Source: Bufo bufo
Taxonomy: Eukaryota; Chordata; Amphibia; Anura; Bufonidae
Direction: 5' to 3'
DNA: 64,000 nucleotides
NCBI RefSeq assembly: GCF_905171765.1
Contig: NC_053394.1
Coordinates: 159,907,256 to 159,971,255 of the forward strand
The translations under genes and the position numbers were made by a program. Each line of letters opens with the position of its first letter. The first letter of the stretch is position 1. A model generated the notes under the pieces. That model worked only from the letters and a program-made list of their open reading frames with translations. It had not been told where the DNA came from and searched no databases. This document shows, one piece after another, positions 1 to 12,113 of this stretch.

Positions 1-185
1 AACAGGGCCAGCTCTTCCTCCCTAGTGTTTTTTTTCCCCACTGACGTGCAGTAAAATGCCACTACATGCCATTTTACTGGATTCGTCCGAAACAAACCTG
101 AAAAGGTTCGGGTTCGTCTGTCATCCAAAAAACTGTAAAGTTTGTAACAAACCCAGTTCATTATGAACTGGTTCACTCATCTTTA
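1..185. mobile_element. 3' end of a hAT-like non-autonomous element
   Basis: The stretch contains GGTTCGGGTTCG-like subterminal sequence and ends in GTTCACTCATCTTTA, which resembles the inverted terminus seen in the large hAT of this window (TAGAGTTGAGCGAAC read on the other strand). The 8 bases after the end, CTAGCAAT, would be the target duplication. The other end lies outside the window, so the duplication cannot be confirmed. No coding sequence is seen. Confidence 0.5.
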
Positions 186-438
186 CTAGCAATGTGATAG
201 TGTTCTAATTTGCCTACAAAATGAGTTACTATTGACACGACAATAAGTATGCAAACTCCTGTGCACACTTGTACAAACAGTAAATATACAGTCGCATGAA
301 ACCACGTTGTGCCAGAGGCTCTTTTCCCTTTCCTGAGTCATTAGTTTAGAACCTTTTATGGCTTTTTATGTGAATATAGATGAAATCTTATTTTTAATAA
401 TTTTCAAGATTAAAATACAAAACAGAACAAGGCGAATA
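186..438. repeat. Left copy of a diverged local repeat
   Basis: The segment containing CAATAAGTATGCAA and TTTTTATGTGAATAT recurs in diverged form at about 3225-3365, on the far side of the solo BEL LTR. It carries no recognisable coding sequence. Its last five bases, GAATA, are the left target duplication of the LTR that follows. Confidence 0.5.
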
Positions 439-1117
439 TGTGACAGGCGCAGCACTATGAAGTGCCTTTTGCGCTGTAGCATTAGAGGAATTTTGATATC
501 TGACTTTTTAGTCTAACCAGACTGTCTGTTTCTCTGTAATTTTTATAGCTCCGTTCTATGGAAACAGTAGGTTTAAAGAGCACACCAAATGCTTGAAATA
601 ACTTCTTTATTAACTTCAACTTTTCTTCATATATAACACTGCCGTCTCAGCAGCAGATAGTCCATGTACAAAACACGTGTTGAATAAAGTATCACAAAAT
701 GGCGGTATGCATAAGATGGTGGTTCAACTGTTCAATCTTGTCATTCAACATAAAATGGTAGATATATTTCTCTCTTCAGTGTCTTTACTCTCACTTTAAG
801 TTATTTAAGCACTTTATGATCTCTCTGAGAGGTATATCTGAGGTTAACCAATAGTTCTTCTTGCTCAACTTGGTTTGTAGTTTGCAGTATGCAGTTAGCA
901 GATTGGATTGTATGGTGGAACTGTAAGTAAACATATAACTAGTTCAATATACAGTTCTAATCACAATACTAACAATAGGAACATTATATAACTGTCCTAA
1001 ATACCCATTTTGGCCTCTTGCTTCCATAAAACACAGCTCTTAGTGGAGTGAATGTCTGTTTAGCTCCTCTGCTGTATAATGATTCCAGCTAGGGGAATTT
1101 CCCACACAGACTGAGGG

Positions 1118-2176
1118 TGAAACATCCACCATTGCTTAAATGCGGTTTCTAATTCTGTTGATGTGGATTTTTTTACTTGTTAGAGTTGTCATTGTGCTCT
1201 TTAACCACTAGAGGCTGCTGTTCCTCAACACAGTTAAGTTTTGCAAAGTGATTGAATATGCAAGAGGTGGAGCTGATGACTCATGCTGGTGCTGCTGCTG
1301 TGAAGAAGCAGGAAATGTGAGCTGAGCAGACATGTTTGGACAAAGACTGGGAGACAGCATCGAGTGCCATCCTCGCGTTAGTGGGACTTGGAGTGGCCAG
1401 GGTCACTGTTGGAAGTGACTGATGACTGTCAGCAAACCAGATGTCGTCCAGGAGAGAAAGGATCGGTTCCCAGAAGGCTGGAAGAGCCATGGAACGTGGC
1501 TACAGACTCTGCAGGGCCTCATCGTGGATGGAATGACTTTTAATTTGGTTTAAGTCGCCATTGGATAAAGACCATACCCGGGTTGTCGGTATGCCAGATC
1601 GTGCACGCACGGCAGTAAATTGTGGGAGCCTGGACATACAAGAACTGTGATTCATGCCTGCATTTAGTCAGATAGATAGGGATTCTGTGTGCAGCAGGTT
1701 GCAAGGATCATGTCACAAGGATTGTGCTACAGGGACTGTGTTACAAAGCTACTCCAGCGTCTAGGCTGGGAGTATTAGGGACACTTGAAACAGTGCCATT
1801 TGGGAATAACTTCAACTACTCCAGCGTCTAGGCTGGGAGTATTAAGGACACGTGCAACAGTGTCGTTTGGAACCGCGGGTCACCTGTATCTTGCATTCCA
1901 CACAATTATTCTTGTTCTCTAGGGTAATAATAAGTAAAGTGAGGCAGTGATAGTTGTGTTAGCAAAAGGTAAAGCTTTGCAAGTGGTGTCTGTCGGCCAT
2001 CTTGGGTTGCCGTGCTATGCAGCACAGGGGTCTCGGCTTTCAAGTTGAGCGTATGTAACTTCAGGACATTTTCACTACATTTGAGATTGTGTTTAATTCT
2101 ACTGTTCAGTAAAGTTTCAGTTTTTTTGTGCAAATGCTGGTGTCGGTGTCGCTTTTCTCTTCTGTGACTTCTTACA
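1118..2176. mobile_element. Unclassified insertion of about 1.06 kb in the solo LTR
   Basis: The LTR sequence breaks off after ACACAGACTGAG and resumes at TAAGAGTGGC, by comparison with the copies at 14900 and 56870. The insert begins TG and ends CA, contains AGTAAA near its right part, and holds two near-identical 27-bp blocks (around 1749 and 1819). It could be an LTR of another retroelement. I see no matching duplication at its borders and no credible reading frame. Confidence 0.45.
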
Positions 2177-2421
2177 TAAGAGTGGCTGTGATTGGCCAAG
2201 ACTCCGGCTCAGTGTGAGGCTGGCTGTGATTGGTCTTACCTCCTGCTTAGTAACAACAGCTTAACTCTATGCTTTCTGTTGTTTCTGCTGTGTCATTGAG
2301 CTTACCTTTCATTCATATAATTAATCTTAAAGGCATATTATCTTTTCTGCTTCTGTGAACACAATATATAACTCTTATATGACATCCAAAACATGAAGTC
2401 ACACTAAATAACTCTGCTTTT

Positions 2422-2723
2422 GGCCTCATTCACACGACCGTTGTGTGTTTTGCGGTCCGCAAATTGCGTATCCGCAAAACACGGATTTGCGGAACGGCCC
2501 AGACAGCCATTGATATAACTGCCTATTTTTGTCCGCAAAACGGACAAGAATAGGACAGGTTATATGTTTTTTTGCAGACCACGGAATGGAGCATTGGATG
2601 CGGACAGCACACGGAGTGCTGTCCGCATCTTTTGCGGCCCAATTGAAGTGAATGGGTCCGCATCCAAGCCACAAAAACTGCTGCTCAGATGCGGACCAAA
2701 ACAACGGTCGTGTGCATGAGGCC
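2422..2723. mobile_element. Palindromic Harbinger-like MITE
   Basis: The ends GGCCTCATTCACACGACCGTT and AACGGTCGTGTGCATGAGGCC are inverted repeats. The surrounding LTR reads through without it, compared with the copy near 13996. The flanks support a 3-bp duplication TTT (2419-2421 and 2724-2726). A 3-bp duplication and GGCC-type ends match the second MITE at 51173-52145 and suggest the PIF/Harbinger group. There is no coding capacity. Confidence 0.7.
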
Positions 2724-2841
2724 TTTGGCTTTAACATATATACATAGGAACTATATTAAGGTTATTAGCAGGTCTAGCTGTATAAACATATGAGCCGTAT
2801 TAGCAACCTAGGACAGGTCTTAGCTGGCCAGCTACAGAATA

Positions 2842-3462
2842 GTCTATATTCATGCAGTGTGACAGATAATGCATCGCCTGCAATAAGTGCAATAATAAAT
2901 GCTTACACAATTCCACAATAGTCTTTAATGGACCAAATTAGATGAACAAAACATATGAGCAAAGATATAGAAGAGAAAAAAAATAAAGGAAAGAATGAGA
3001 GAGAAAAAGAAGGGGGGGGGCAGGGAAGGAACGGAACTAAATTCCTGTTTTTACCTGGCAATTACACGGTATTCAATAGGCTGAAATATCCTGTTACCCA
3101 CAGATCATTTTTCAGCTTTGCTGGGTAACAGGGGATTTTATGACAGTTCTCTTGTACTGCAGACACATGACACAGCTATTATTAAGAATACTTGCATAAT
3201 ATGGCATCTGAAGGAGAATGCCATTACATGTCGTGTTTACTAGGTTAACACAGCAATAAGTATGCAACCTCCTTTGTGTACTTGTAGGCTTTTCATTTTC
3301 CCTATCCTGAGTTGTTTGCATATAAGTGTTTTGGCCTTTTTATGTGAATATTGATATAAAACTAAAATCCTGTTTTCACAGTAGCAAGTAGACCACACAA
3401 AATAGGCTGACATATCCTGACATACCATTTTCAGCTTTGCTGGGTAGCCTTTGGCATGTTCA
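2842..3462. repeat. Diverged local tandem repeats, no gene
   Basis: This stretch holds the right copy of the 186-438 repeat (about 3225-3365). It also has two copies of a block with AATAGGCTGA and TTTTCAGCTTTGCTGGGTA, at about 3075-3130 and 3402-3447. The pattern fits an old, diverged tandem duplication of several hundred bases. No reading frame looks real. Confidence 0.5.
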
Positions 3463-5529
3463 GCAGAGCCAATTTATCAGGAAATTACCTAGTCATGATC
3501 CAGTGCATGACTGTTTTAGGGGGATTGCTATGCCGACCAGCCAAGTTCCAGCTGATTAACCTATCTATGAGCCTGGATGCTGAGCCAATCAGGTTTCTGG
3601 CTCGATGTCCAATTGCACAGCCAGATAGAGGATTTCAGTCCTGTCCTGACTGTTTGTTTTTCTGTGATCGTATACAGACTCCTGTTTGTTCTGTGTGCTC
3701 AGAACAGTGCTGCATTTCTGTTGGACCTCCATGTGTATTGACCACGGCTAGATTCTGGATTAACCCCTTGTCTACTGATTAGGCTTTAACTGTTTCTTAA
3801 GGCTATGACTGTTCAGCTTGTTTCTAGGTTTTCCCATTGTCTGTTGTTTTTAATGATATTGACTCTCCTGACTCAGACTCTGGCTTGTTTTACTCTCATA
3901 CTGCCCCTTGTCTTCTGATAGGTCTGCTACCTCTGAGCTTGTACCTTGTTTCTGCTGCCTTATTCCACAGATGTAAACTGAGTGTCTAGCAGCCAAGTCC
4001 AACGACCCTAGCAGCGGGCTCTGGTGAACACTTAGGGGGAGCCTTATCTGCTAACCGGAGAGGTGAAGGAAGATAGGTTGCAGATTTAGAGTTTGCTGTG
4101 TTCCGAGAAGGTGACCCTGCACTCTTACTCGCCTCTGTTTCTTTACACAACAGAGATTTTATGATTTTATGATGAGTAATTGACAGGTAAGTGAACACCA
4201 TAGCAGAAAATGTTAGACAGAAATATTGAAAAAGTTGTGGGTGTCAGATTACTGTAATAAAGATATATATATTTTTAAATAAACATTAAAGAGCTTGTGC
4301 CACTAATATAAATGTATCCTACCCAACTGATATCGCTGTTATAACACTTTCCCCAAGTAACACACTTTATATTAACTGCCTTATTCTAACCTTATTATCC
4401 TACCATTGCTCCCTTTGGCAAATCAGTTTCGATATTCAGTTGCTGTCGGTTACGTCCTGCATTGGAGCCTTGTAATATAGGACATAGGACGCGTCATTGG
4501 TAAGAACAAGGAATGTGGTTAGTGTTACATGCTGATGTCAGGACACATCTCAGTGCCCTAAGGCATTATGGGACAGAAGTCACATGGCAAACCAAGAAGG
4601 AGTATTCAAGCAGGGGGGATAAGAGAAAACTGTAAATGAGGTAAATTTGAAAAGAAAAAAAAAGAAAAAATTCTGCAAGGCAGTATTTCCCAAGAAAGAG
4701 GACCATTTCACTAGTGCTCTTCATTTGCCATGGAGCATTGCCAATAAGTCTCCATACCAAGGAGTACCTCCAGTAGGTCTTCAAACAGGACTTCAGCACT
4801 CTGCCAAAGAAAATAAATCTAGAGAGGAATGGGAGTTAGAGTAATTGATAAAAATACATAGAGGAAATGTAGTTTATAACAAGAGCAAGGGTAGCATAGG
4901 AGCAAGGAAATGCTCTACTCATACACGGAATGAAGGGGAGCTTATATCGACAACCCCTTTGAGAGATTAGGGGAACCCTAGCTGGCATTCCTAAAGTGGT
5001 GTAAGATCCACATATGTAACATATGAAAATAAACATCTAACATGATGTATCAACATGGATGCAAGTTACATTGCACAGTAACAGTAGAGATATGTATTAA
5101 CATGCAATTATGCTGATTACATATATTGGGTATATTGGATTTCAACATACCCAATTCTTTGTTCACATGACAGATAAGCCACTGCCAAATGAGTAGACAG
5201 GTAATAAATGTTTGATCAGTGATGTCCCCACTGCTGAGACTCCCACTGATCTTGAGCATAGGGGTTCCGAGTCTCTGTTCCTGCTCACCACATGGCCACT
5301 TTCAGATCGAGTTTGAAAAGAGCAGCAGTCAAACATGCACCCTGTTCCTCCCATTCAATGTACTTTAGGCTTGAGAAATATTGATTGGTGGCAGCATTTT
5401 CAATGTTATACTGTTTATCTTGTGAACCGCAGCACCATAAATGAGAAGTAAAAAGAAGGAATTAGTAATAACTTAGAAACAACTATGCAGAAACGGTACA
5501 CCTTAATGTTAGGTACACTAATCAGAATG
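3463..5529. other. Stretch without a recognisable gene
   Basis: The region contains short frames only. The 3463-4200 part is CT-rich and resembles a decayed LTR in texture, but I cannot find matching ends. An A-rich tract lies at 4645-4670. I see no RNA gene, tandem array or element terminus that can be supported. Confidence 0.4.
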
Positions 5530-8364
5530 TGTAATGACCCAGAGTGCTATTACTGTGCCACTCTTTTGCACCTTGCTACTGTCTCTAATCTTCTAATTCA
5601 TGTCATCTAGGTATTTTATGTCATCCCTGTATAATGTGCATATTTGTTCTATGAAACTGTTCATGTTCATGCAATTGCCTGGTTTACCAGCAGGTGGCAG
5701 CAACATTGGCAGTGTGATAGTTTCCCTGGAGAGGAACCTTCCTGTCCCTTCCAGCCCTCTCTAGAGAGGGAGGAGTTTAGTGTTAGTGAGTCAGTGTTTA
5801 GTCTACCCTCCTAAGGGAGAGGTTATGCTGGCCAGCAAAGCAATGTCAGCTCCGTTGGGCCTGCAGGCCCTGCCTGGAAAAGTTCTACATGGTTGCTTGT
5901 CTCCTCCTCAGCTTGCATTGCCTATAAACTCCAAGCTAAGAGAGCTTGATGCCAGTAAAAAGTTTCTAGGATTAAAGTAAGAGACAGACTACAGCTAAAC
6001 TAAGTTCCAGCAGAAGAGGAAAAGTTCCTATTTACTCCAGCTAACATAGCAAAGTTGAGAAAGCGACAGTATAGCAGAGCTGAGATTGTTGCAGAAATGT
6101 TTGCCTGCCAGAGTTAACCCAATACATGCTGATGACCAAGATACTGTTTGGAAACAGTTTGGATTACCGTTTATGCAAAGTAAAGCGTTGTTTAACGTTA
6201 ATACTAAGCCTGGACTCCATTTATTCTACTCCCTTCACCATCCAAATTATTCATCCCCTTTTTGAACTGCTTCGGACCACCATGTCTGGGATCCAAGGAT
6301 ATACAAGGAGCACCGTGACACGTGCTTATAACATCTACAGAGACCCTGTAGGCCCATCTACACCACTCTGGCAATCTTACCCTGGGTACCAACACTACCA
6401 TCTACAAAGGGGGCTCCATGTCCTCGTTGCTTAACCCCTTAAGGACACATGACGTACCGGTACGGCATGTTTCCCGAGTCCTTAGGGACACATGACGTAC
6501 CGGTACGTCATGTGTTGTTCCGATCACCGCCGCCCGGCGGGAGGTGATCGGAACAAGGTGCCTGCTCAAATCATTGAGCAGGCACCTCGGCTAAATGCGC
6601 AGGGGGGTCACATGCCGCCCCCCGCCCCTGTCGGCGATCGCAGCAAACCGCAGGTCAATTCAGACCTGCGGTTTTCTGCGCTTTCTGCAGTTTCTGATCG
6701 GACCGCGGGGATCAGAAACTTTTTAATATGCCGAAAATAGATTTTTCACCCCCCCCCCCCTGCACCCCTGAATGATTTTATGCCGGCGGGTGGTGCAGGG
6801 GGGGTTGTAGGCGGTGCGGGAGGCGGGCGGTGCGGCAGGCGGGATCGCGATCCCCCGCCCGCCTCCTCTTGAATATTCTTTGGTGTTCAGTGGTTATACC
6901 AGAGTGTCAGCACATTGCTGACACTCTGGTATAAACGGTAGACATCTGTGCTGTCAGCCGTTTAACCCTTTCCATACCGCGGTCCATACGGACCGCTGTA
7001 TGGAAAAGGTTAACAGTCAGGGAGCTCCCTCCCTCTCCCATCGGGGGGCTGCTGTGCCCCTCCTTACCCTTCCCCGTCTGCTCAGTTGTGGCCACAACTG
7101 AGCAGACCGGGAAGGTTCCCATGGCAACAGGACGCCTTCTCAGGCATCCTGCTGTCCATGGTGCTGAAAAAAACACATTTATCACTGAATAAAAATTAAA
7201 AAAATAAAATACACTACACATATTAGGTATCTCCGCGACCGTAACGACCGGATTTATAAAACGGTCATGTTACTTTCCCCGCACGATGAACGCCATAAAA
7301 ATAAAAAAATAGAAACTATGAGGAAATTGAAATTTTGCCCACCTTACTTCCCAAAAAAAGTGATCAAAAAAGGCCAAAATAGTACCAATCAAACCGTCAT
7401 CTCATCCCGCAAAAATCATACCCTACCCAAGATAATCGCCCAAAAACTGAAAAAACTATGGCTCTTAGACTATGGAAACACTAAAACATGATTTTTTTTG
7501 TTTCAAAAATGAAATCATTGTGTAAAACTTACATAAATAAATAAAAAAGTATACATATTAGGTATCGCCGCGTCCGTATCGACCGTCTCTATAAAAATAT
7601 CACATGACCTAACCCCTCAGATGACCACCGTAAAAAAATAAAAATAAAAACGGTGTAAAAAAAGCTATTTTTTTGCCCAAAAAATCTAAATTCTGAAATG
7701 TTATCACCATTTGCCATTAACTCTTGTGGAACACCAAAAGGGTTAACGACATTTGTAAAATCAGTTTTGAATACCATGAGGGGTGTAGTTTCTATAATGG
7801 GGTTATTTTTGCATGGTTTCTATTATGTAAGCCTCACAAAGTGACTTCAGACCTGAACTGGTCCCTAAAAAGTGGGTTTTTGAAAATTTCTGAAAAATTT
7901 CAAGATTTGCTTCTAAACTTGATCCAAACATGAAGTAGACATATGGGGAATGTAAAGTAATAACTATTTTTGTAGGTATTACTATGTATTATAGAAGTAG
8001 AGAAATTGAAACTTGGAAATTTGCAATTTTTTTACAAATTTTTGGTAAATTTGGTATTTTTTTATTTAAAAAAATGATTTTTTTTTAACTTCATTTTACC
8101 AGTGTCATGAAGTACAATATGTGAAGAAAAAACAATCTCAGAATGGCCTGGATAAGTCAAAGTGTTTTAAAGTTATCACCACTTAAAGTGACACTGGTCA
8201 GATTTTCAAAAAATGGCCTGGTCCTTAAGGTGAAATAAGGCTGTGTCCTGAAGGGGTTAACTGCAACTGGTGTCACGATTACTTGCTCTATAAGAGGGAC
8301 ATATTTTGTAAAAACCTCCAAAGGGGCAACGGATACCCCAGACTCCCCCGGTGGGCTCGTTGCA
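5530..8364 (+). mobile_element. 5' LTR of an LTR retroelement, split by a TTAA element
   Basis: The segment begins TGTAATGACC and ends TTGCA, a TG...CA span, and is followed six bases later by a primer-binding-site-like sequence. Removing the TTAA-site element (6435-8260) leaves about 1.0 kb, a normal LTR length. No partner LTR is in the window, so the boundaries rest on the TG/CA rule and the position of the primer site. It could belong to an endogenous retrovirus or a gypsy element. Confidence 0.5.
6435..8256. mobile_element. Non-autonomous DNA transposon at a TTAA site
   Basis: The element is flanked by TTAA on both sides (6431-6434 and 8257-8260) and has terminal inverted repeats CCCCTTAAGGACACA and TGTGTCCTGAAGGGG. 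TTAA duplication is typical of piggyBac and Kolobok superfamilies; which one applies here is not decided. A 28-base perfect palindrome lies at 6488-6515. The right half is AT-rich and shares sequence with the blocks at 9480-11027 and 51105-54070. No transposase frame is present. Confidence 0.8.
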
Positions 8365-8370
8365 TCCAAT

Positions 8371-8389
8371 TGGCGTCGACGAACAGGAT
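8371..8389 (+). promoter_or_regulatory. Retroelement primer-binding-site-like sequence
   Basis: TGGCGTCGACGAACAGGAT lies just after the proposed LTR end. It resembles the lysine-tRNA type primer site (TGGCGCCCGAACAGG) with changes in the middle. Its position supports calling 5530-8364 a 5' LTR. Confidence 0.45.
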
Positions 8390-9125
8390 CCATGTAACAT
8401 TAAAAAACTGTGTGCCATTGAGAACAGAATTCTGACAATACCATACTGTGTGCCGCATACCATTATACTAAAGAACAGGAGCGCAACAACAAAATTGTGT
8501 GCCATTAAGAACAGGATTATGTGCAATGTTAAAACTGTGTGCCTACCAACTTTATTAGACTATTGGATTTACAAATCTGCCTGCAGAAATAAACTTTGAT
8601 GACTTTATTGCAGAGCTACCAGCACAAAACGCTGCACGCTGGCATCCAAAGAGTTAATCCACCATTTTCATTTGCTATGGCGCAGCATCTTCTTCATGTT
8701 CAGAGGCGCGAAAATTCAGCAACTCCCCCTCGGGAACCACTTCACTGTATGGAAGAGGAGAGGATAAACTCTGCCTCTGCAGCCCTGCCTTCATTTCCTG
8801 TCGGGTCCGCAAAAAAGAGAGCAAGATGGCGGCACCTCACCCAAGCTGGGAGGATGAGCATTCTGAAGCAAGAGCCCCTCCATCGTCTCCGGTGCTTGCT
8901 AGAGCGGAGGAGAATAATACGCTGACTCCTAAGCCGCAGCACCAGCAGTATCGGAGGAAGGAGCCGCAGGCTACCCCCATGCCGATAGGTACGGTGGAGG
9001 TGGCCGGAGCTCCCCCTCTGCTGCTCAGGAGGAACGGGTTACATGGTGTCTTCCGCCACATGGACCCTCGGCCTGTGGTACGCCCGCGCCTGGTAAGAGT
9101 TGTACACCCGTTACGCCTGTCGGCT
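8390..9125 (+). other. Leader and possible start of a retroelement gag, truncated
   Basis: Downstream of the primer site there is a leader with repeated GTGTGCCATTAAGAACAGGAT-like blocks (about 8400-8545). A Pro/Ala/Arg-rich frame starts at 8826 and has no recognised domain. The sequence gives way to the AT-rich repeat block near 9126. I do not assign a function to the frame; it may be the remains of a gag N-terminus or chance. Confidence 0.3.
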
Positions 9126-11027
9126 GTAGGGGGACCCGATGGCATGGAAGGCAGTGCGATGCCTTCCTTAGGCATTAGCGCTGCCTTCCAGTGACGAGCC
9201 TGTGAGATCCAGCCCCTTGGATCTCACAGGCCGGAAGCTGTATGAGTAATACACCCAGTATTACTCATACAGCCAATGCATTCCAATACAGAAGTATTGG
9301 AATGCATTGTAAAAGGGATCAGACACCCAAAAGTTGAAGTCCCAAAGTGGGACAAAAAATGAAGTAAAAAAAAGTTGAAAAAATAAAGTTTCCCACCCCA
9401 AAAATTAAGTTTCAAGTAAAAATAAACAAGAACGTCATTTTCCCCAAATAAAGTTTTAAAAAATAGGGAAAAATAGGAAAAAAAAAAAGTAGACATATTA
9501 GGTATCGCTGCGTCTGTATCGACCGGATCTATAAACATATCACATGACCTAAACCCTCAGATGAACACCGTATAAAATAAAAAATAAAAACTGTGCTAAA
9601 TAAAATAAAAATTGTCACCTTTACATCACAAAAAGTACAACAGTAAGCGATCAAAAAGGCGTATGCCCACCAAAATAGTACCAATCTAACTGTCACCTCA
9701 ACCCGCAAAAAATTAGCCCCTACCTAAGACAATTTCCCAAAAAATAAAAAAAACTATGGCTCAGAATATGGAGACACTAAAACATCATTTTCTTTTTGTT
9801 TTAAAAAGCTGTTATTATTTAAAACGTAAGTAAATAAAAAAAAAAGTATGCATATTAGGTATTTCCGCGTCCGTATCGACCGGCTTTATAAAAATATCAC
9901 ATGACCTAACCCCTCAGATGAACACCGTAAAAAAAAATATATATAAAGGGTGTAAAAAAAGCAATTTTTTTGTCATCTTACATCACAAAAAGTGTAATAG
10001 CAAGCGATCAAAAAGTCATATGCACCCCAAAATAGTGCCAATCAAACCGTCATATCATCCCTCAAAAAATGAGACCCTACCTAAGATAACCGCCCAAAAA
10101 CTGAAAAAACTATGGCTCTCAGACTATGGAGACACTAAAACATGATATTTTTTTTTGTTTCGAAAATATTATTGTGTAAAACTTACATAAATAAAAAAAA
10201 GTAGACATATTAGGTATTGCCACATCTGTAATAACCTGCTCTATAAAAATATCACATGACCAAACCCTCAGGTGAACACCGTAAAAAAATAAAAATAAAA
10301 ACGGTGTAAAAAAAGCCATTTTTTGTCATCTTACATCACAAAAAGTGTAATAGCAAGCGATCAAAAAGTCATATGCACCCCAAAATAGGGCCAATCAAAC
10401 CGTCATCTCATCCCACAAAAAATGAGACCCTACCTAAGATAATCGCCCAAAAACTGAAAAAACTATGGCTCTCAGACTATGGAGACACTAAAACATGATT
10501 TTTTTTGTTTCAAAAATGAAATCATTGTGTAAAACGTACATAAATAAAAAAATTGTATACATATTAGGTATCGCCGCGTCCATGACAACCTGATCGAACC
10601 TGCCAAAACAGCTATTTCTTGTTACCTTGCCTCACAAAAAGTGTAATATAGAGCAACCAAAAATCATATGTACCCTAAACTAGTACCAACAAAACTTCCA
10701 CCCTATTCCGTAGTTTCTAAAATGGGGTCACTTTTTTGCAGTTTCTACTCTAGGGGTGCATCAGGGGGGCTTCAAATGGGACATGGTGTAAAAAAAAAAC
10801 AGTCCAGCAAAATCTGCCTTCCAAAAACCGTATGGCATTCCTTTCCTTCTGCGCCCAGCCGTGTGCCCGTACAGCAGTTTACAACCACATATGGGGTGTT
10901 TCTGTAAACTACAGAATCAGGGCCATAAATATTGAGTTTTGTTTGGCTGTTAACCCTTGCTTTATAACTGGAAAAAAAATATTAAAATGGAAAATCTGCC
11001 AAAAAAGTGAAATTTTGAAATTGTATC
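9126..11027. repeat. AT-rich block of about 355-bp tandem units, related to the TTAA elements
   Basis: A marker containing CATATTAGGTAT followed by a CGC-CGTCCGTATCGACC-like motif recurs at about 9493, 9849, 10203 and 10558, a spacing near 355 bp. Each unit includes CATCACAAAAAGTG and AAAACTATGGCTC. The right end (about 10690-11027) matches the part of the 52.7-53.6 kb block that contains ACATATGGGGTGTTTCTGTAAAC. The left 100 bases include hairpins such as CTGTATGAGTAATAC/GTATTACTCATACAG. This is non-coding. Confidence 0.7.
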
Positions 11028-11379
11028 TTGGCAGCTGAAGGCATCTGTGTTGGTCCCATGTTCATATGTGCCCGCATTGCTGAGAAAAATGATATTTTAA
11101 TATATGCAAATGAGCCTCTAGGAGCAACTTGGGCATTGACATTATGAACTAGAGGCTCTGCATGTAACTGCCGCACCCTCTGCACTTTGATTGTCAGGGC
11201 TAGACAGTGTAAATGCGATCACGCCTCGCTCTGTCAACGAAAGTGTAGAGGGCGCAGCAGTTGCAGAGAGAGCTGAGCCTCTAGGTATAAATAGGCTAAT
11301 TTTAATATTTAAAAACATTTTTCTCAGTAATGCGGGTGCATATGAACATGGGACCAACACAGATGTCTTCAGTTGCCAA
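11028..11379. mobile_element. Palindromic MITE with long inverted ends
   Basis: The ends TTGGCAGCTGAAGGCATCTG and CAGATGTCTTCAGTTGCCAA pair, and the pairing continues through TGTTGGTCCCATGTTCATATG. The AT-rich repeat stops exactly at its left end and does not resume after the right end. It lacks coding capacity. I could not fix the superfamily from the flanks. Confidence 0.65.
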
Positions 11380-12112
11380 GTGCACATCCAACAGGTCATA
11401 CAGTATCATAGTTACAAATCTACTGATAGATGCCATTTAACCCCACAAGGAGGTAGAGACTTTGCTGTAGAAGGTTTCCCAGGTAACAGTCCCATGAATA
11501 GTTATGTACTGATGGCAGTAGCACAAATGGAGCAGTGGTCAGGAATAAAGGTGATGGTTGTCAGCAGAAGATCAAAGTGAAAGGATAAGCCAAGCACGAA
11601 GTCAGAAGAAAGCCTCAGATTGCAACCAGAAGTAGAACAATAGTTACCAGCAGACAATCCAGAGGACAAGGCAGGGATAGATTAGGGGGAGGAGGGGCAT
11701 AGGAAACAGCCCGTGTAAGAGAGGAAGGTATGGGGAACAGTCTGTGTGCAAGAGAAGGGCATGGGGAGCAGTATGTGAGAAAAAGAAGGCCATGGGGAGC
11801 AGTGCGTGAGAGAATCTCTATGTCTGATATTTGTACCGCCACAATTGTAATGACCAATTGACATGACACAGTGTTCATGAGGGAAAGTGAGGCTGTGCTT
11901 GGACTGCAGGGGATAGCAATTTTGCCACCAGTCATGCATGATTATTATATGTCACAGTTTTATTGTGGTCTTTCCGTAATTTGTGGTAAAAATCGGCAAT
12001 GACCCCAAAGCATAGATGTGTGTAAGAGAGGTAAATGACCTTTGGGATAATAAAATGTGGGGATAATGGAACATTAGGATTGATGAAGTCTGCATGTTAC
12101 ACATGATCATCT
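11380..12112. other. Stretch without a recognisable gene
   Basis: I see a purine-rich part (about 11560-11810) with loosely repeated GGCATGGGGAGCAGT blocks and no credible coding frame or element ends. Confidence 0.4.
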
Positions 12113-12113
12113 C

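Larger units (their letters stand above)
439..2836 (-). mobile_element. Solo LTR of a Pao/BEL element
   Basis: Read on the minus strand this is the same LTR that bounds the BEL element at 13890-57594, including the AACACGTGTTTTGTACATGG block and the terminal TGTAGCTGGCCAGC. It runs from TGTGACAGG to GCTACA and is flanked on both sides by GAATA (434-438 and 2837-2841), a 5-bp target duplication. No internal BEL sequence is attached, so this is a solo LTR left by LTR-LTR recombination. It is about 1.3 kb longer than the 1,085-bp 3' LTR because two other elements sit in it, at 1118-2176 and 2422-2723. Confidence 0.85.

Noticed and set aside
3456..3782. 108-codon Cys-rich frame
   Set aside because: No domain, no homologue recognised, and located in decayed repeat-like sequence; length is within chance.
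8826..9194. 122-codon Pro/Arg-rich frame after the primer site
   Set aside because: It overlaps other frames of similar length and runs into the AT-rich repeat boundary; at most a degraded gag start, so it is mentioned only within the leader entry.
11191..11580. 129-codon plus-strand frame
   Set aside because: It starts inside the palindromic MITE and shows no protein-like pattern.
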